This document shows positions 34,246-44,087 of a stretch of DNA of 64,000 nucleotides, one piece after another. The number at the start of each line of letters is the position of its first letter. The first letter of the stretch is position 1. A program made the position numbers and the translations under genes. The stretch is from Tectiglobus sp965215755 (lineage in GTDB: Bacteria > Pseudomonadota > Alphaproteobacteria > Rhizobiales > Hyphomicrobiaceae), in the NCBI GenBank assembly GCA_965215755.1, contig OZ244119.1:4712001-4776000 (forward strand). Reading direction: 5' to 3'. The notes below the pieces were generated by a model that worked only from the letters and a program-made list of their open reading frames with translations, was not told the DNA's origin and did no database searches.

Positions 34246-34608
34246 ATGGCCGAGCCCAAATTCTCGATGACGGCCGATGAGGACCTGCCGCGCACGCTCA
34301 GGCGCGAGAAAGAGGCGCGTCAGCGGGAGGCGCAGGAGCGGGAGCAACCGGACGTCGGCATAGGCCGCCCGGACGATGACTACGAGTACGTGGAAGAGAT
34401 CGCCTACGATCCCGAGGGCGTCACGGTTACACGACTCAACATCCCATTTTTCCATCTCATGCTGTTTTTCATCAAAGCAGTGTTTGCGGCCATCCCGGCG
34501 ATCATTCTACTGGTTGCGGTGTGCATTTTGATTGGTGAAACGTTGCAGTCACAGCTTCCGTGGCTCCGGCAGTTTGAGTTTGAATTGATCATGCGCCCGC
34601 CACGCTAG
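34246..34608 (+). CDS. hypothetical single-span membrane protein
   Basis: A 120-residue protein from ATG 34246 (MAEPKFSMTADEDLPRTL). The first 65 residues are highly charged (RREKEARQREAQEREQ is probably helical), then a hydrophobic segment at about residues 73-100 (LMLFFIKAVFAAIPAIILLV) spans the membrane, and a short tail follows. The composition is typical of small alphaproteobacterial inner-membrane proteins of unknown role. It is divergent from apt. Confidence 0.65.
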   Translation: MAEPKFSMTADEDLPRTLRREKEARQREAQEREQPDVGIGRPDDDYEYVEEIAYDPEGVTVTRLNIPFFHLMLFFIKAVFAAIPAIILLVAVCILIGETLQSQLPWLRQFEFELIMRPPR

Positions 34609-34738
34609 AGGGGGCCTCCTCATTGGCTTCACGATGAGCCGGATGGAGATCCTAGGGTGTTCGGAACTGCAGTGGCATACCTTGACGAGTTGGTGTTAGA
34701 AGTCTTCTTTCTCGGAACCTGTTGGGAAAGACCGTAGC

Positions 34739-35032
34739 GTGAACGCAGAACACCAAGATGCCGAAAAGAGCCCGCTTCGCCAATGGGCCCTGCCAGCCGC
34801 AGCAGCCATTGTTGGCATTGGCATATCGATCTACATGACCGGTCTCGTCGGTGCAGTCGGGATCGTGATGCTGTCGATTGGCTTTGGCGGACTGGGACCA
34901 GGCCTCGCCTATCTCATGGGCAATCGCGACATCAAATTTCTGCAAGCTGTCGCTTTTCGTTCGTGTATGAACATCCTGATGATCGCTGTGATCGTGCTCC
35001 TGGTTTACAAAGGCGTTCCGATTGTAAAGTAG
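34739..35032 (+). CDS. small hypothetical membrane protein
   Basis: A 97-residue protein with a GTG start, a charged N-terminal 15 residues and three hydrophobic stretches (about 17-32, 36-60 and 73-92). The Gly-rich middle (GIVMLSIGFGGLGPGLAYLMG) suggests close helix packing. No family recognised. It follows the single-span protein in the same direction, 130 bases apart. Confidence 0.6.
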   Translation: MNAEHQDAEKSPLRQWALPAAAAIVGIGISIYMTGLVGAVGIVMLSIGFGGLGPGLAYLMGNRDIKFLQAVAFRSCMNILMIAVIVLLVYKGVPIVK

Positions 35033-35346
35033 GTCAAGGTCGCTTTTCCGGCTCACCTGGCATCGGCGTTTTCTCAAAGCCAATCTGCAGGTGAGCACAG
35101 TTGCTGCTGCCCCATGCATCGCTTCACACAAAAATTTGCTCGAAAATTCAGCTGGCCTAACGATCGGACCGGGACATAATACCCGTTGGAGCAGGGTATT
35201 CTTCCTAGGACATCGAACGATGCTGCGGAAGATGCAAGGGCGCTCGGTTCGCAACTGGCGATCATCCCACTTGGACTGGTGGGCAACTGTGCGTTTCCAG
35301 CTTCGGACATAATGAATTAGGCAAACGGTTTTAGGGATTCCTGTCC
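35033..35346. other. 314-base intergenic region with two inverted repeats
   Basis: No convincing gene. GCTCACCTG (35051-35059) pairs with CAGGTGAGC (35088-35096) around a spacer that itself can pair (GGCGTTT with AAAGCC), a terminator-like structure without a T tract just after the membrane-protein gene. AATACCC (35178-35184) pairs with GGGTATT (35194-35200), a possible operator or weak hairpin before the exported-protein gene. Confidence 0.45.
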
Positions 35347-35820
35347 ATGCTTCGACAGTATCTTGGGAACACCATCAAGCGCATCCCATTTATCCGGGTG
35401 CAGACGGCTCTCGTGGTCGTCTTGGCAATGCTCGTGTCCTCGCCGGCGAAAGCCGATTGGAAACAAGAGTGCGCCAAGGACATCGATCGCGCCATGACCA
35501 ACCTGACCATTGTCTGGAAGCATCTGAATGCAAAGCGTCAGATGATCGATGCCGGTCCTCAGTACATGCTACAGCTTAAGGACAGTGAGCGCTGCACACC
35601 CATCTGGAGGGATCGTCTTCGTTCGTTCCAAGAAGATGGTTCCTTTGTCTGGTGGTCGCGTAGTGCCGTTCTTATTTGCGAGGCGGGGCAAAGGATGTCG
35701 GCGAGAAACGTTGCCCGCGCCAAGGATGCCGAAGTGCTGGCGTTCTGGCGCCGCCGGCTATGGCGCTACGGGCATTGCATTGTAGCCGGGCAGCGTATCC
35801 TGATGGGAATGGAGGGCTGA
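35347..35820 (+). CDS. hypothetical exported protein
   Basis: A 157-residue protein. Residues 1-36 form a signal peptide with a basic start and a hydrophobic core ending SSPAKA, with cleavage expected before DWKQEC. The mature domain is helical, basic and Trp-rich, with four Cys (ECAKD, RCTPIW, LICEAG, HCIVAG) that could form two disulfides in the periplasm. No family is recognised. It is convergent with the creatinase gene. Confidence 0.65.
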   Translation: MLRQYLGNTIKRIPFIRVQTALVVVLAMLVSSPAKADWKQECAKDIDRAMTNLTIVWKHLNAKRQMIDAGPQYMLQLKDSERCTPIWRDRLRSFQEDGSFVWWSRSAVLICEAGQRMSARNVARAKDAEVLAFWRRRLWRYGHCIVAGQRILMGMEG

Positions 35821-35868
35821 CTGCGGCGATCCCGCACTCATGGGATCATCTCCAATTCCACGCCGAGT

Positions 35869-37089
35869 TTATGCAGCGATGATGTTGTGTGCTGGCCCGT
35901 ACGGAAAGCCGGTGATGTTCTCAGCGCCGTCATCCGTGACTATAAGGATGTCATGCTCTCGGTAGCCACCAGCACCTGGCGTCCCCTCAGGCAGCCAAAG
36001 CATCGGCTCCATTGAAACAACCATACCAGGTCTGAGTTGGGTGTGTATGTCTTCGCGCAACTCCAAGCCAGCCTCGCGACCATAGTAGTGGGATAGCAAA
36101 CCGAACGAATGGCCATAACCGAACGAGCGATATTGCAGCAGGCCTCTCTCTTCAAAGAAGCGATTGAGCTCAGCGCAGATTTCCGAACACTTGGCACCCG
36201 GTTTGATTAATGACAATCCAAGTTCATGCGCTGCAACGTTCGCTTGCCAAACACGGAGGCTGTCTCGGTCAGGTTGGCCAAGAAACAGGGTGCGCTCCAG
36301 CGCCGTATAGTACCCGGATATCATCGGGAACGTGTTGAGACTAAGAATGTCTCCCATTTGGAGCTTCCGAGTGCTGACCGGATTGTGGGCACCATCAGTG
36401 TTCAAGCCGGATTGGAACCAGACCCAGGTATCGCGCATTTCGCTTTTCGGGTGGCGCTCAGCGATCGCCAGCTCCATGGCGTCCCGACCTGCCATGGCGA
36501 TATCGATCTCACGCGCACCGGCGCTTATAGCGTTCTTGATGGCTGCACCGCCAATGTCCGCGATGACAGCTCCAGAGCGTATCAGCGCCTGTTCTTCGTC
36601 GGATTTGATCATGCGGGCGGCCATTGTTGCGCCTGCGATATCAATCAATTCGGCATCACCGAGCGCAATGAGCATCGCATCCTGGCTTGCGACCGTCAGA
36701 TGATCCGCTTCAAATCCTATGCGTTTCGCTGCTCCAGCAAGCTGACGGACGGCATGCCAGAAGTTGTCCCGCCGCCAGTCTGTGTAAATGACGTTGCCGC
36801 CGTGCGAACGGCGCCAGGGCTGGCCGCCATCAATATTGGCTGAGATGACCGTACAGCGCTCGTGATCGACAACGCAGCCGTAGGAGCGTCCGAAGCTGCA
36901 GTATAGGAAACCGCTGTAGTAGGCGATGTTGTGCATTGAGGTGAAGAGCACGGCATCGATGTCTTGTTCCGACATAATTGTGCGCAGCATGGCCAGGCGG
37001 CGGTCGTACTCAGCCTGAGAGAATGGCAATTCGGCTTTCTCGCCGTTGAAGCACGTTAGCGTGTTTGGTCTTTCGCGTGATTGGAGCAT
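35869..37089 (-). CDS. creatinase (creatine amidinohydrolase)
   Basis: A 406-residue pita-bread-fold (M24) protein that resembles Pseudomonas creatinase closely along its whole length, as far as I recall that sequence. Shared segments include TSMHNIAYYSGFLYCSFGR, SANIDGGQPWRR, VYTDWQRDNY-like VIYTDWRRDNFW, WFQSGLNTDGAHNPVSTRK, LSLNTFPMISGYYTALERTLF and FGYGHSFGLLSHYYGREAGLELREDI. Creatinase hydrolyses creatine to sarcosine and urea without metal. RBS GGAGGAGG precedes the ATG. No creatininase, sarcosine oxidase or urease gene adjoins it; a DAO-type oxidoreductase is 22 kb away. Confidence 0.88.
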   Translation of the reverse strand: MLQSRERPNTLTCFNGEKAELPFSQAEYDRRLAMLRTIMSEQDIDAVLFTSMHNIAYYSGFLYCSFGRSYGCVVDHERCTVISANIDGGQPWRRSHGGNVIYTDWRRDNFWHAVRQLAGAAKRIGFEADHLTVASQDAMLIALGDAELIDIAGATMAARMIKSDEEQALIRSGAVIADIGGAAIKNAISAGAREIDIAMAGRDAMELAIAERHPKSEMRDTWVWFQSGLNTDGAHNPVSTRKLQMGDILSLNTFPMISGYYTALERTLFLGQPDRDSLRVWQANVAAHELGLSLIKPGAKCSEICAELNRFFEERGLLQYRSFGYGHSFGLLSHYYGREAGLELREDIHTQLRPGMVVSMEPMLWLPEGTPGAGGYREHDILIVTDDGAENITGFPYGPAHNIIAA

Positions 37090-37373
37090 GGTCTGACCTC
37101 CTCCGCCGGGCGGTGAGTGTCATAGCGCCCGGCACAACGTCCCGGCGTTCAGGACGATGGCGGCACTCAGCGAAAACCCGCGGTGCCGAAGGGCGCCTGG
37201 GCAGCGACGCCATCGCTGCGAGCAGGTTCGCGATACCGAACCTGCAATGAAACGTCAAGATCAGAGATAGCTTGGGAAGCGTGAAGCTGCGGTCGCACAT
37301 CAGGGAGCATCATCACCTGGTGCAGCAGGTAACCGGCATGCCGACGGACTAACGTTGTCGCCAGTCTGCCGGT

Positions 37374-38246
37374 TTATCCCAGCACGCGGCCAGCAATGGC
37401 ATCCAGTTTAGCCATCAATGCAGGATCCCGCGCTTCAGGAGCTGTAATCAGGGCAACTTCGAGTGCCTTATCGGATCCAATGGGACAGGGGGGATGCTGT
37501 CGTGGAAATGCCTTTGCCAACGTCAGAACCAGACGCTGAGCCTTGGCCGTATTGCTCTGCATCACAGCGATGACGCTCGCGACATCAACGTGTTCGTGGT
37601 CGTCGTGCCAGCAATCGTAGTCAGTGACCATAGCAACGGTGGCGTAACAGATCTCTGCTTCGCGCGCGAGTTTGGCTTCCGGCATGTTCGTCATGCCAAT
37701 GACGTCGCAATTCCACGAGCGATAGAGATTGCTTTCGGCTCGGCTCGAAAATTGCGGACCTTCCATCGCAAGGTAGATGCCACCGCGCTGATGCTGGATA
37801 CCTTCAGCCTTCAATGCTTTCTCCAGCTCGTCGACAACGGCCGGGCTTGTCGGCTCGGCAACTGAGACGTGGGCCACGAGACCGGTTCCGAAGAAGGATT
37901 TCTCCCGGGCGAATGTTCGGTCGATGAATTGATCAACAAGCACGAATACGCCGGGCGCCAATTCCTCGCGAAACGAGCCGCAGGCGGAGATGGAGACAAG
38001 ATCGGTGACACCGGCTCGTTTCAGACAGTCGATGTTGGCGCGATAGTTGATATCCGTTGGAGAAATCTTATGACCACGGCCATGCCTGGGCAGGAACCGG
38101 ATTGGCAGACCGGCGATCTCCGCGAACAGCACCTGGTCGGATGGCTCACCCCAAGGACTCGCAATCGTCTCCCAGCGCGGGTTTTCCAGGCCAGGGAGAT
38201 CATAAAGACCACTGCCGCCAACAATACCCAAAACCGTGCTCGTCAT
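37374..38246 (-). CDS. mtnP: S-methyl-5'-thioadenosine phosphorylase
   Basis: A 290-residue PNP/MTAP-family phosphorylase, splitting methylthioadenosine to adenine and methylthioribose-1-phosphate. Family motifs are GIVGGSGLYDLPGLE, FLPRHGRGHKISPTDINYRANI, SISACGSFREELAPG, AMEGPQFSSRAES and GMTNMPEAKLAREAEICYA. The GMTNMPEA segment favours methylthioadenosine over inosine or guanosine. Its products feed mtnA and apt, encoded 3-5 kb away on the same strand. Confidence 0.95.
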   Translation of the reverse strand: MTSTVLGIVGGSGLYDLPGLENPRWETIASPWGEPSDQVLFAEIAGLPIRFLPRHGRGHKISPTDINYRANIDCLKRAGVTDLVSISACGSFREELAPGVFVLVDQFIDRTFAREKSFFGTGLVAHVSVAEPTSPAVVDELEKALKAEGIQHQRGGIYLAMEGPQFSSRAESNLYRSWNCDVIGMTNMPEAKLAREAEICYATVAMVTDYDCWHDDHEHVDVASVIAVMQSNTAKAQRLVLTLAKAFPRQHPPCPIGSDKALEVALITAPEARDPALMAKLDAIAGRVLG

Positions 38247-38286
38247 TGCGATCTCCCGCGCGCTCGTTCAACTGTCGTTAGTCTAA

Positions 38287-38310
38287 CAAAAAAGGCCTCA
38301 AATGAGGCCT
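38287..38310 (-). terminator. rho-independent terminator of petABC
   Basis: AGGCCTCA (38293-38300) and TGAGGCCT (38303-38310) form an 8-bp hairpin. On the minus strand it is followed by the run of T corresponding to A at 38288-38293, as expected 30 bases after the petC stop. The plus side is followed by CTTTTCTTC, so it may work in both directions. Confidence 0.85.
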
Positions 38311-38341
38311 CTTTTCTTCATCGTTTCAAGCTCACGCGTCG

Positions 38342-39196
38342 TCAATGCTTGGTGCTTGACCAGACCCGCCGCTTTGCGATGTAGAGCAATATTGATGTGA
38401 TCAACAGAAAGATCAGGACCTGCCAACCGATTTGCTTGCGTGCGTTGAGTGACGGATCCGCGGCCCAGCTTAGGAATGCAGCCACGTCTTTCGCATAATT
38501 CTCGACGGTGGCGGGCGTTCCATCCTGATACTCAACCTGGCCATCACCTCCTGCAAATGGATTCGCCATCGCAATCTGGTGGCCAGGGTAATAGGCATTG
38601 TAGCTCATGCCATCACCGACTTCTTTGCCTTTTGGCGGATCCTTGTATCCAGTTAGCAATGCATAAAGATAGTCGGCGCCGCCTTCCTGGTAGCCATTGA
38701 CGATATCTTTCCCCATTGCGATGGGGTGGTAGTACCACGAGCCGACGTAAGCAACGCCACGTGCCTTCGCGATCACCGACAGATCAGGCGGATAGGCGCC
38801 GTTGTGAATTGAGCGCGCTGCTTGCTCGTTAGGATAGAGCGGCGGGAATTTATCCGACAATTTTGCCGGACGTTTCTCAACGTCGCCATCCTCGTTCGGG
38901 AGGGCGTCGACTTCATATTCCTTGGCAAGAGCCTCTACCGCGTCTTTCGGAAACTCTGGCCCGCCTTTCTCGACGAGATTGCGGAATGCAATTCGGTCTA
39001 TGCCATGGCAGGCCGCGCAGACCTCCCGGTAGACTTGAAAGCCACGCTGCAGTTGATTGCGATCATAGTGGCCGGCGATGCCGCCGAAGGTCCACTTATT
39101 GCGTTTGATCTCAATATCCCCACCAGCAGCGAATACGCCTGAGGCGGAGAGCGAGAGGGCCAGTGCTGCGGCCACAAGAGTGCGGGTCATAACCAT
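38342..39196 (-). CDS. petC: cytochrome c1 of the bc1 complex
   Basis: A 284-residue subunit starting at ATG 39196 (MVMTRTLVAAALALSLSASGVFA), which gives a signal peptide cut near residue 23 and has AGGAGAATA upstream. The haem c motif is CAACH (VCAACHGIDRIAFRN). A C-terminal membrane anchor (WQVLIFLLITSILLYIAKRR) holds the domain on the periplasmic face. It passes electrons from the Rieske protein to cytochrome c. It is last in the petABC operon and followed by a clear terminator. The longer frame upstream overlaps petB and is not used. Confidence 0.95.
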   Translation of the reverse strand: MVMTRTLVAAALALSLSASGVFAAGGDIEIKRNKWTFGGIAGHYDRNQLQRGFQVYREVCAACHGIDRIAFRNLVEKGGPEFPKDAVEALAKEYEVDALPNEDGDVEKRPAKLSDKFPPLYPNEQAARSIHNGAYPPDLSVIAKARGVAYVGSWYYHPIAMGKDIVNGYQEGGADYLYALLTGYKDPPKGKEVGDGMSYNAYYPGHQIAMANPFAGGDGQVEYQDGTPATVENYAKDVAAFLSWAADPSLNARKQIGWQVLIFLLITSILLYIAKRRVWSSTKH

Positions 39197-39224
39197 TGAT
39201 TGTATTCTCCTAGCCTGACCTGAC

Positions 39225-40523
39225 TCAGTGCTTTTCTGCGGGCGTTGCGACGCCTTCGGGCACAGCACCGCCGCCCCCGTCTGCAGACTTTTTGCCGAGT
39301 ACTGCTTCCGTGATCGACCCCGGCATCTGTTTCGGCGTCTCAATCAACCCGACGATCGGCATCACGAGAAGGAAGTGTGCGAAGTAGTAGAAGGTGAATA
39401 CGCGGGTCCAGGTGACATAGGCACCCTCAGCTGGCTTTGCACCGAGATACCCCAATGCCAGACAACTGATCACGAACAACAAGAAGAACCAGCGATAAAT
39501 CGGCCGATACTTTGTCGAGCGCACGCGCGATGTGTCCAGCCATGGGATAAAGACGAGGACAACGATCGCAGCGAACATTGCGATCACACCACCCAACTTT
39601 GAGGGTATCGCGCGCAGAATGGCGTAGAACGGAAGGAAGTACCATTCCGGAACAATGTGAGCCGGTGTCACAAGCGGATTAGCCGGGATGTAGTTGTCCG
39701 CGTGCCCGAGGTAGTCCGGAGCAAAGAACACGAACCAAGAAAACAAGATCAGGAAGACCGCCAGAGCGAACATGTCCTTCATGACCGCAAAGGGGCTCAT
39801 CGGGACCGTGTCCGACTTTGTCTTGATTTCGATGCCGGTCGGGTTGTTCTGGCCGACAACGTGGAGTGCCCAGATGTGCAGTGCAACCAAGCCGACGAGG
39901 ACGAACGGCAAGAGGTAATGCAGGCTGAAAAAGCGGTTTAGTGTCGTTCCGGTGACGGAATATCCACCCCACAACCAGGTTACAACCGCCGTACCGAGAC
40001 CGGGTATGATTTCATCCAACGATGAGAACAGGTTGGTGATAACGGTCACGCCCCAGAAACTCATTTGCCCCCAAGGCAGCGTGTAACCCAGGAACCCTGT
40101 TGCCATCATGACAAGCAGGATGAGTACGCCCAAAATCCAAAGAACTTCACGAGGTGCTTTATATGAGCCGTAGTAAAGCCCACGGAACATGTGAACGTAG
40201 ACCGCTATGAAGAACATCGACGCGCCAACAGCGTGCATCGATTGGATCATCCAGCCATAATTGACGTTCCGCTTGATGTGTTGAACGGAGTCAAAGGCGT
40301 GGTCGGCGTGAGGCACGTAGTGCATCGCCAGAACGATGCCTGTCACAATCTGGGCGACGAGGCAGAAAGTCAGGATACCACCGAACGTCCATAAGTAGTT
40401 GAGATTGCGCGGTGTCGGAAAGTCGACGAACTGACCATGCATCATCCGCATGATCGGCAGGCGCTCATCCATCCACTTGGAAAATGGGCCGCTTGGTTTG
40501 TAGGTGTCTTCGTGGGCGTTCAT
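39225..40523 (-). CDS. petB: cytochrome b of the bc1 complex
   Basis: A 432-residue integral membrane subunit carrying haems bL and bH and the two quinone sites. Visible are NYLWTFGGILTFCLVAQIVTGIVLAMHY, the first-helix haem ligands (SMHAVGASMFF), GQMSFWGVTVITNLFS (Qo site), the PEWY motif in HIVPEWYFLPFYAILR, and PEWY-associated NPLVTPAH. Eight membrane helices fit the length. The C-terminus has a Gly-rich tail (KSADGGGGAVPEG). It is the middle gene of petABC, 43 bases after petA and 28 bases before petC. Confidence 0.96.
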   Translation of the reverse strand: MNAHEDTYKPSGPFSKWMDERLPIMRMMHGQFVDFPTPRNLNYLWTFGGILTFCLVAQIVTGIVLAMHYVPHADHAFDSVQHIKRNVNYGWMIQSMHAVGASMFFIAVYVHMFRGLYYGSYKAPREVLWILGVLILLVMMATGFLGYTLPWGQMSFWGVTVITNLFSSLDEIIPGLGTAVVTWLWGGYSVTGTTLNRFFSLHYLLPFVLVGLVALHIWALHVVGQNNPTGIEIKTKSDTVPMSPFAVMKDMFALAVFLILFSWFVFFAPDYLGHADNYIPANPLVTPAHIVPEWYFLPFYAILRAIPSKLGGVIAMFAAIVVLVFIPWLDTSRVRSTKYRPIYRWFFLLFVISCLALGYLGAKPAEGAYVTWTRVFTFYYFAHFLLVMPIVGLIETPKQMPGSITEAVLGKKSADGGGGAVPEGVATPAEKH

Positions 40524-40566
40524 ACCGTTCCGGCGCTCCTATCGGGGCGAATCAAACTGGCGTCAA

Positions 40567-41103
40567 TTAACCGATCTTGATCTTTGTTTCGTTGACGAAT
40601 TCGTAAGGCGGAACCTCAAGATTACGAGGTGCGGGTCCCTTGCGGATCCGGCCAGCGGTATCGTAGTGCGATCCGTGGCAAGGACAGAACCAACCGCCGA
40701 ATTCGCCCTTCTCATCGCTCAGGCTTTGGCCCTTCGGGATGCAGCCCAAATGAGTGCAGATCCCGACGGTGACGAGCCAGTTCTCATGTCCCTGTTTCGT
40801 ACGAGCGACATCAGTTTGCGGGTCTGGGAGTTGGTCGAGTGCCACCGCCTTGGCTTCCTCGACTTCCTTGGCCGTGCGATTGCGAATGAAAACCGGCTTA
40901 CCGCGCCACATCACCGTAATCGACTGACCTTCGGCGATTGGCGCGAGATCGACTTCGATCGATGCCAGCGCCAGCGCACCAGCATCCGGGTTCATTTGAT
41001 CGATAAACGGCCATAGAGTTGCAGCGCCACCAACTGCGAAGAACGCAGGACCCGCCAAGGTCAGAAAATCGCGCCGGGTTGTTCCGTCAGTTTCAGAGGC
41101 CAA
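40567..41103 (-). CDS. petA: Rieske iron-sulfur subunit of the bc1 complex
   Basis: About 178 residues. Cluster-binding motifs CTHLGC and CPCHGSHYD are intact, and GPAPRNLEVPPYEF closes the fold. The N-terminus TTRRDFLTLAGPAFFAVGGAATLWPF is a Tat-type membrane anchor. I place the start at TTG 41103 (MASETDGTTRRDF) because a near-perfect AAGGAGG lies 5 bases upstream; the frame stays open to 41145. First gene of the petABC operon, oxidising ubiquinol at the Qo site. Confidence 0.94.
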   Translation of the reverse strand: MASETDGTTRRDFLTLAGPAFFAVGGAATLWPFIDQMNPDAGALALASIEVDLAPIAEGQSITVMWRGKPVFIRNRTAKEVEEAKAVALDQLPDPQTDVARTKQGHENWLVTVGICTHLGCIPKGQSLSDEKGEFGGWFCPCHGSHYDTAGRIRKGPAPRNLEVPPYEFVNETKIKIG

Positions 41104-41337
41104 AAGACCCTCCTTATGCCCGCCAGATTTTGCAGAGCCCCACATAGAACAGCAAACCGTTCATCTCCCGGGGGCTTCTTTCATCATCTTATATATTCGC
41201 GCATCCCGGCGGCCAGAACGGCGCGGAATGCCACGCGATGTTGTGGCATCCTTTAATCCGCCCCTCAAGGCGCGTTAGGTTGGATACCCGACGGCAATTT
41301 GGCGCAGACATCAATAAGCAGCAGGCAGGCAAAGCCA

Positions 41338-41817
41338 ATGCGACTTGCTCTCTATCAACCCGATATCCCCCAAAACACGGGAACAATTCTGCGTACGGCG
41401 GCATGTTTGGGCGTCAGCGTGGACTTAATCGGGCCAGCTGGTTTCGACATGTCTGACCGCGCTTTCCGCAGGGCAAGTCTTGATTATCTCGACCAGGTTT
41501 CTATCCGACGACACATTGGGTGGGATTCCTTTATTGCAACACGGCGGCTCGACGCCAATGCGGGCCGCCTGATTCTGCTGACAACCCGAGGTTCCGAATC
41601 ACACGTTGATTTCGCGTTCGAGAGTGACGACTGCCTGCTGCTCGGACGTGAAAGCGCAGGCGTGCCTGACCATGTCCACGACGCCAGCGACGCGCGGGTC
41701 GCTGTGCCGATGGCGCCCGGCCTTCGATCCCTGAACGTGGCTGTCAGCGCCGCGATCGTTCTCGGTGAGGCTTTGCGCCAAACCAGCGGCTTCGCAGCGA
41801 TCACCAGCCAGGCTTGA
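41338..41817 (+). CDS. trmL: tRNA (cytidine(34)-2'-O)-methyltransferase
   Basis: A 159-residue SPOUT (alpha/beta knot) methyltransferase that methylates the wobble base of certain leucine tRNAs. The start MRLALYQPDIPQNTGTILRTAACLG is diagnostic. The knot motifs FESDDCLLLGRESAGVPD and VPMAPGLRSLNVAVSAAIVLGEALRQT follow. It is divergent from the petABC operon and convergent with the ABC transporter gene. The ATG at 41338 fits the family start exactly. Confidence 0.94.
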   Translation: MRLALYQPDIPQNTGTILRTAACLGVSVDLIGPAGFDMSDRAFRRASLDYLDQVSIRRHIGWDSFIATRRLDANAGRLILLTTRGSESHVDFAFESDDCLLLGRESAGVPDHVHDASDARVAVPMAPGLRSLNVAVSAAIVLGEALRQTSGFAAITSQA

Positions 41818-41833
41818 ACATACTGCGCACCAA

Positions 41834-43711
<1,878 letters not shown>

Positions 43712-44087
43712 TGTTACGTCTCTTCACCTGGCAGCAGGCAGGCTGCGTCCAGTGCAGTTTGCAATTTCGATTGAATAGAGTACTTCCCAGACGCTCTCGT
43801 CGCGCGGTTCGTCACGCGCGTGGTCGCTGGCCGGGCCAATTGGAATTCCGGTCGTCTCGACTCGGAATTCACTCAGGCGAAATAAGGTAATTGAACCATA
43901 TCTTGGTTGCCTTCTGACGTCGCGGCTCCACAATGCGGGATCGCATCGCATTGTATTCGCTACCGGCTCTCGTCGCACAGGCCAAACATGACGTCAACGG
44001 CTCGCAACGAATAGGGGTCGACCGGGTAACCATAGGCGCTCGTTGCAGCCAATGCGACTGCCGGTCATGCACACAACAAAGAGCGGC
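43712..44087. other. 376-base intergenic region
   Basis: It lies between the ABC exporter gene and the end of the exported basic protein gene, both on the minus strand, so it should hold the exporter promoter. An 8-bp inverted repeat, ACAATGCG with CGCATTGT, lies at 43930-43954. Small frames here have no good ribosome-binding site or protein-like composition. Confidence 0.4.

Noticed and set aside
38342..39343. Longer cytochrome c1 frame starting at 39343
   Set aside because: The extra 49 residues overlap petB and precede a perfect signal peptide; the ATG at 39196 has the ribosome-binding site.
43724..43978. 84-codon minus-strand frame upstream of the ABC exporter's neighbour
   Set aside because: No ribosome-binding site, mixed composition and no recognisable motif; treated as intergenic.
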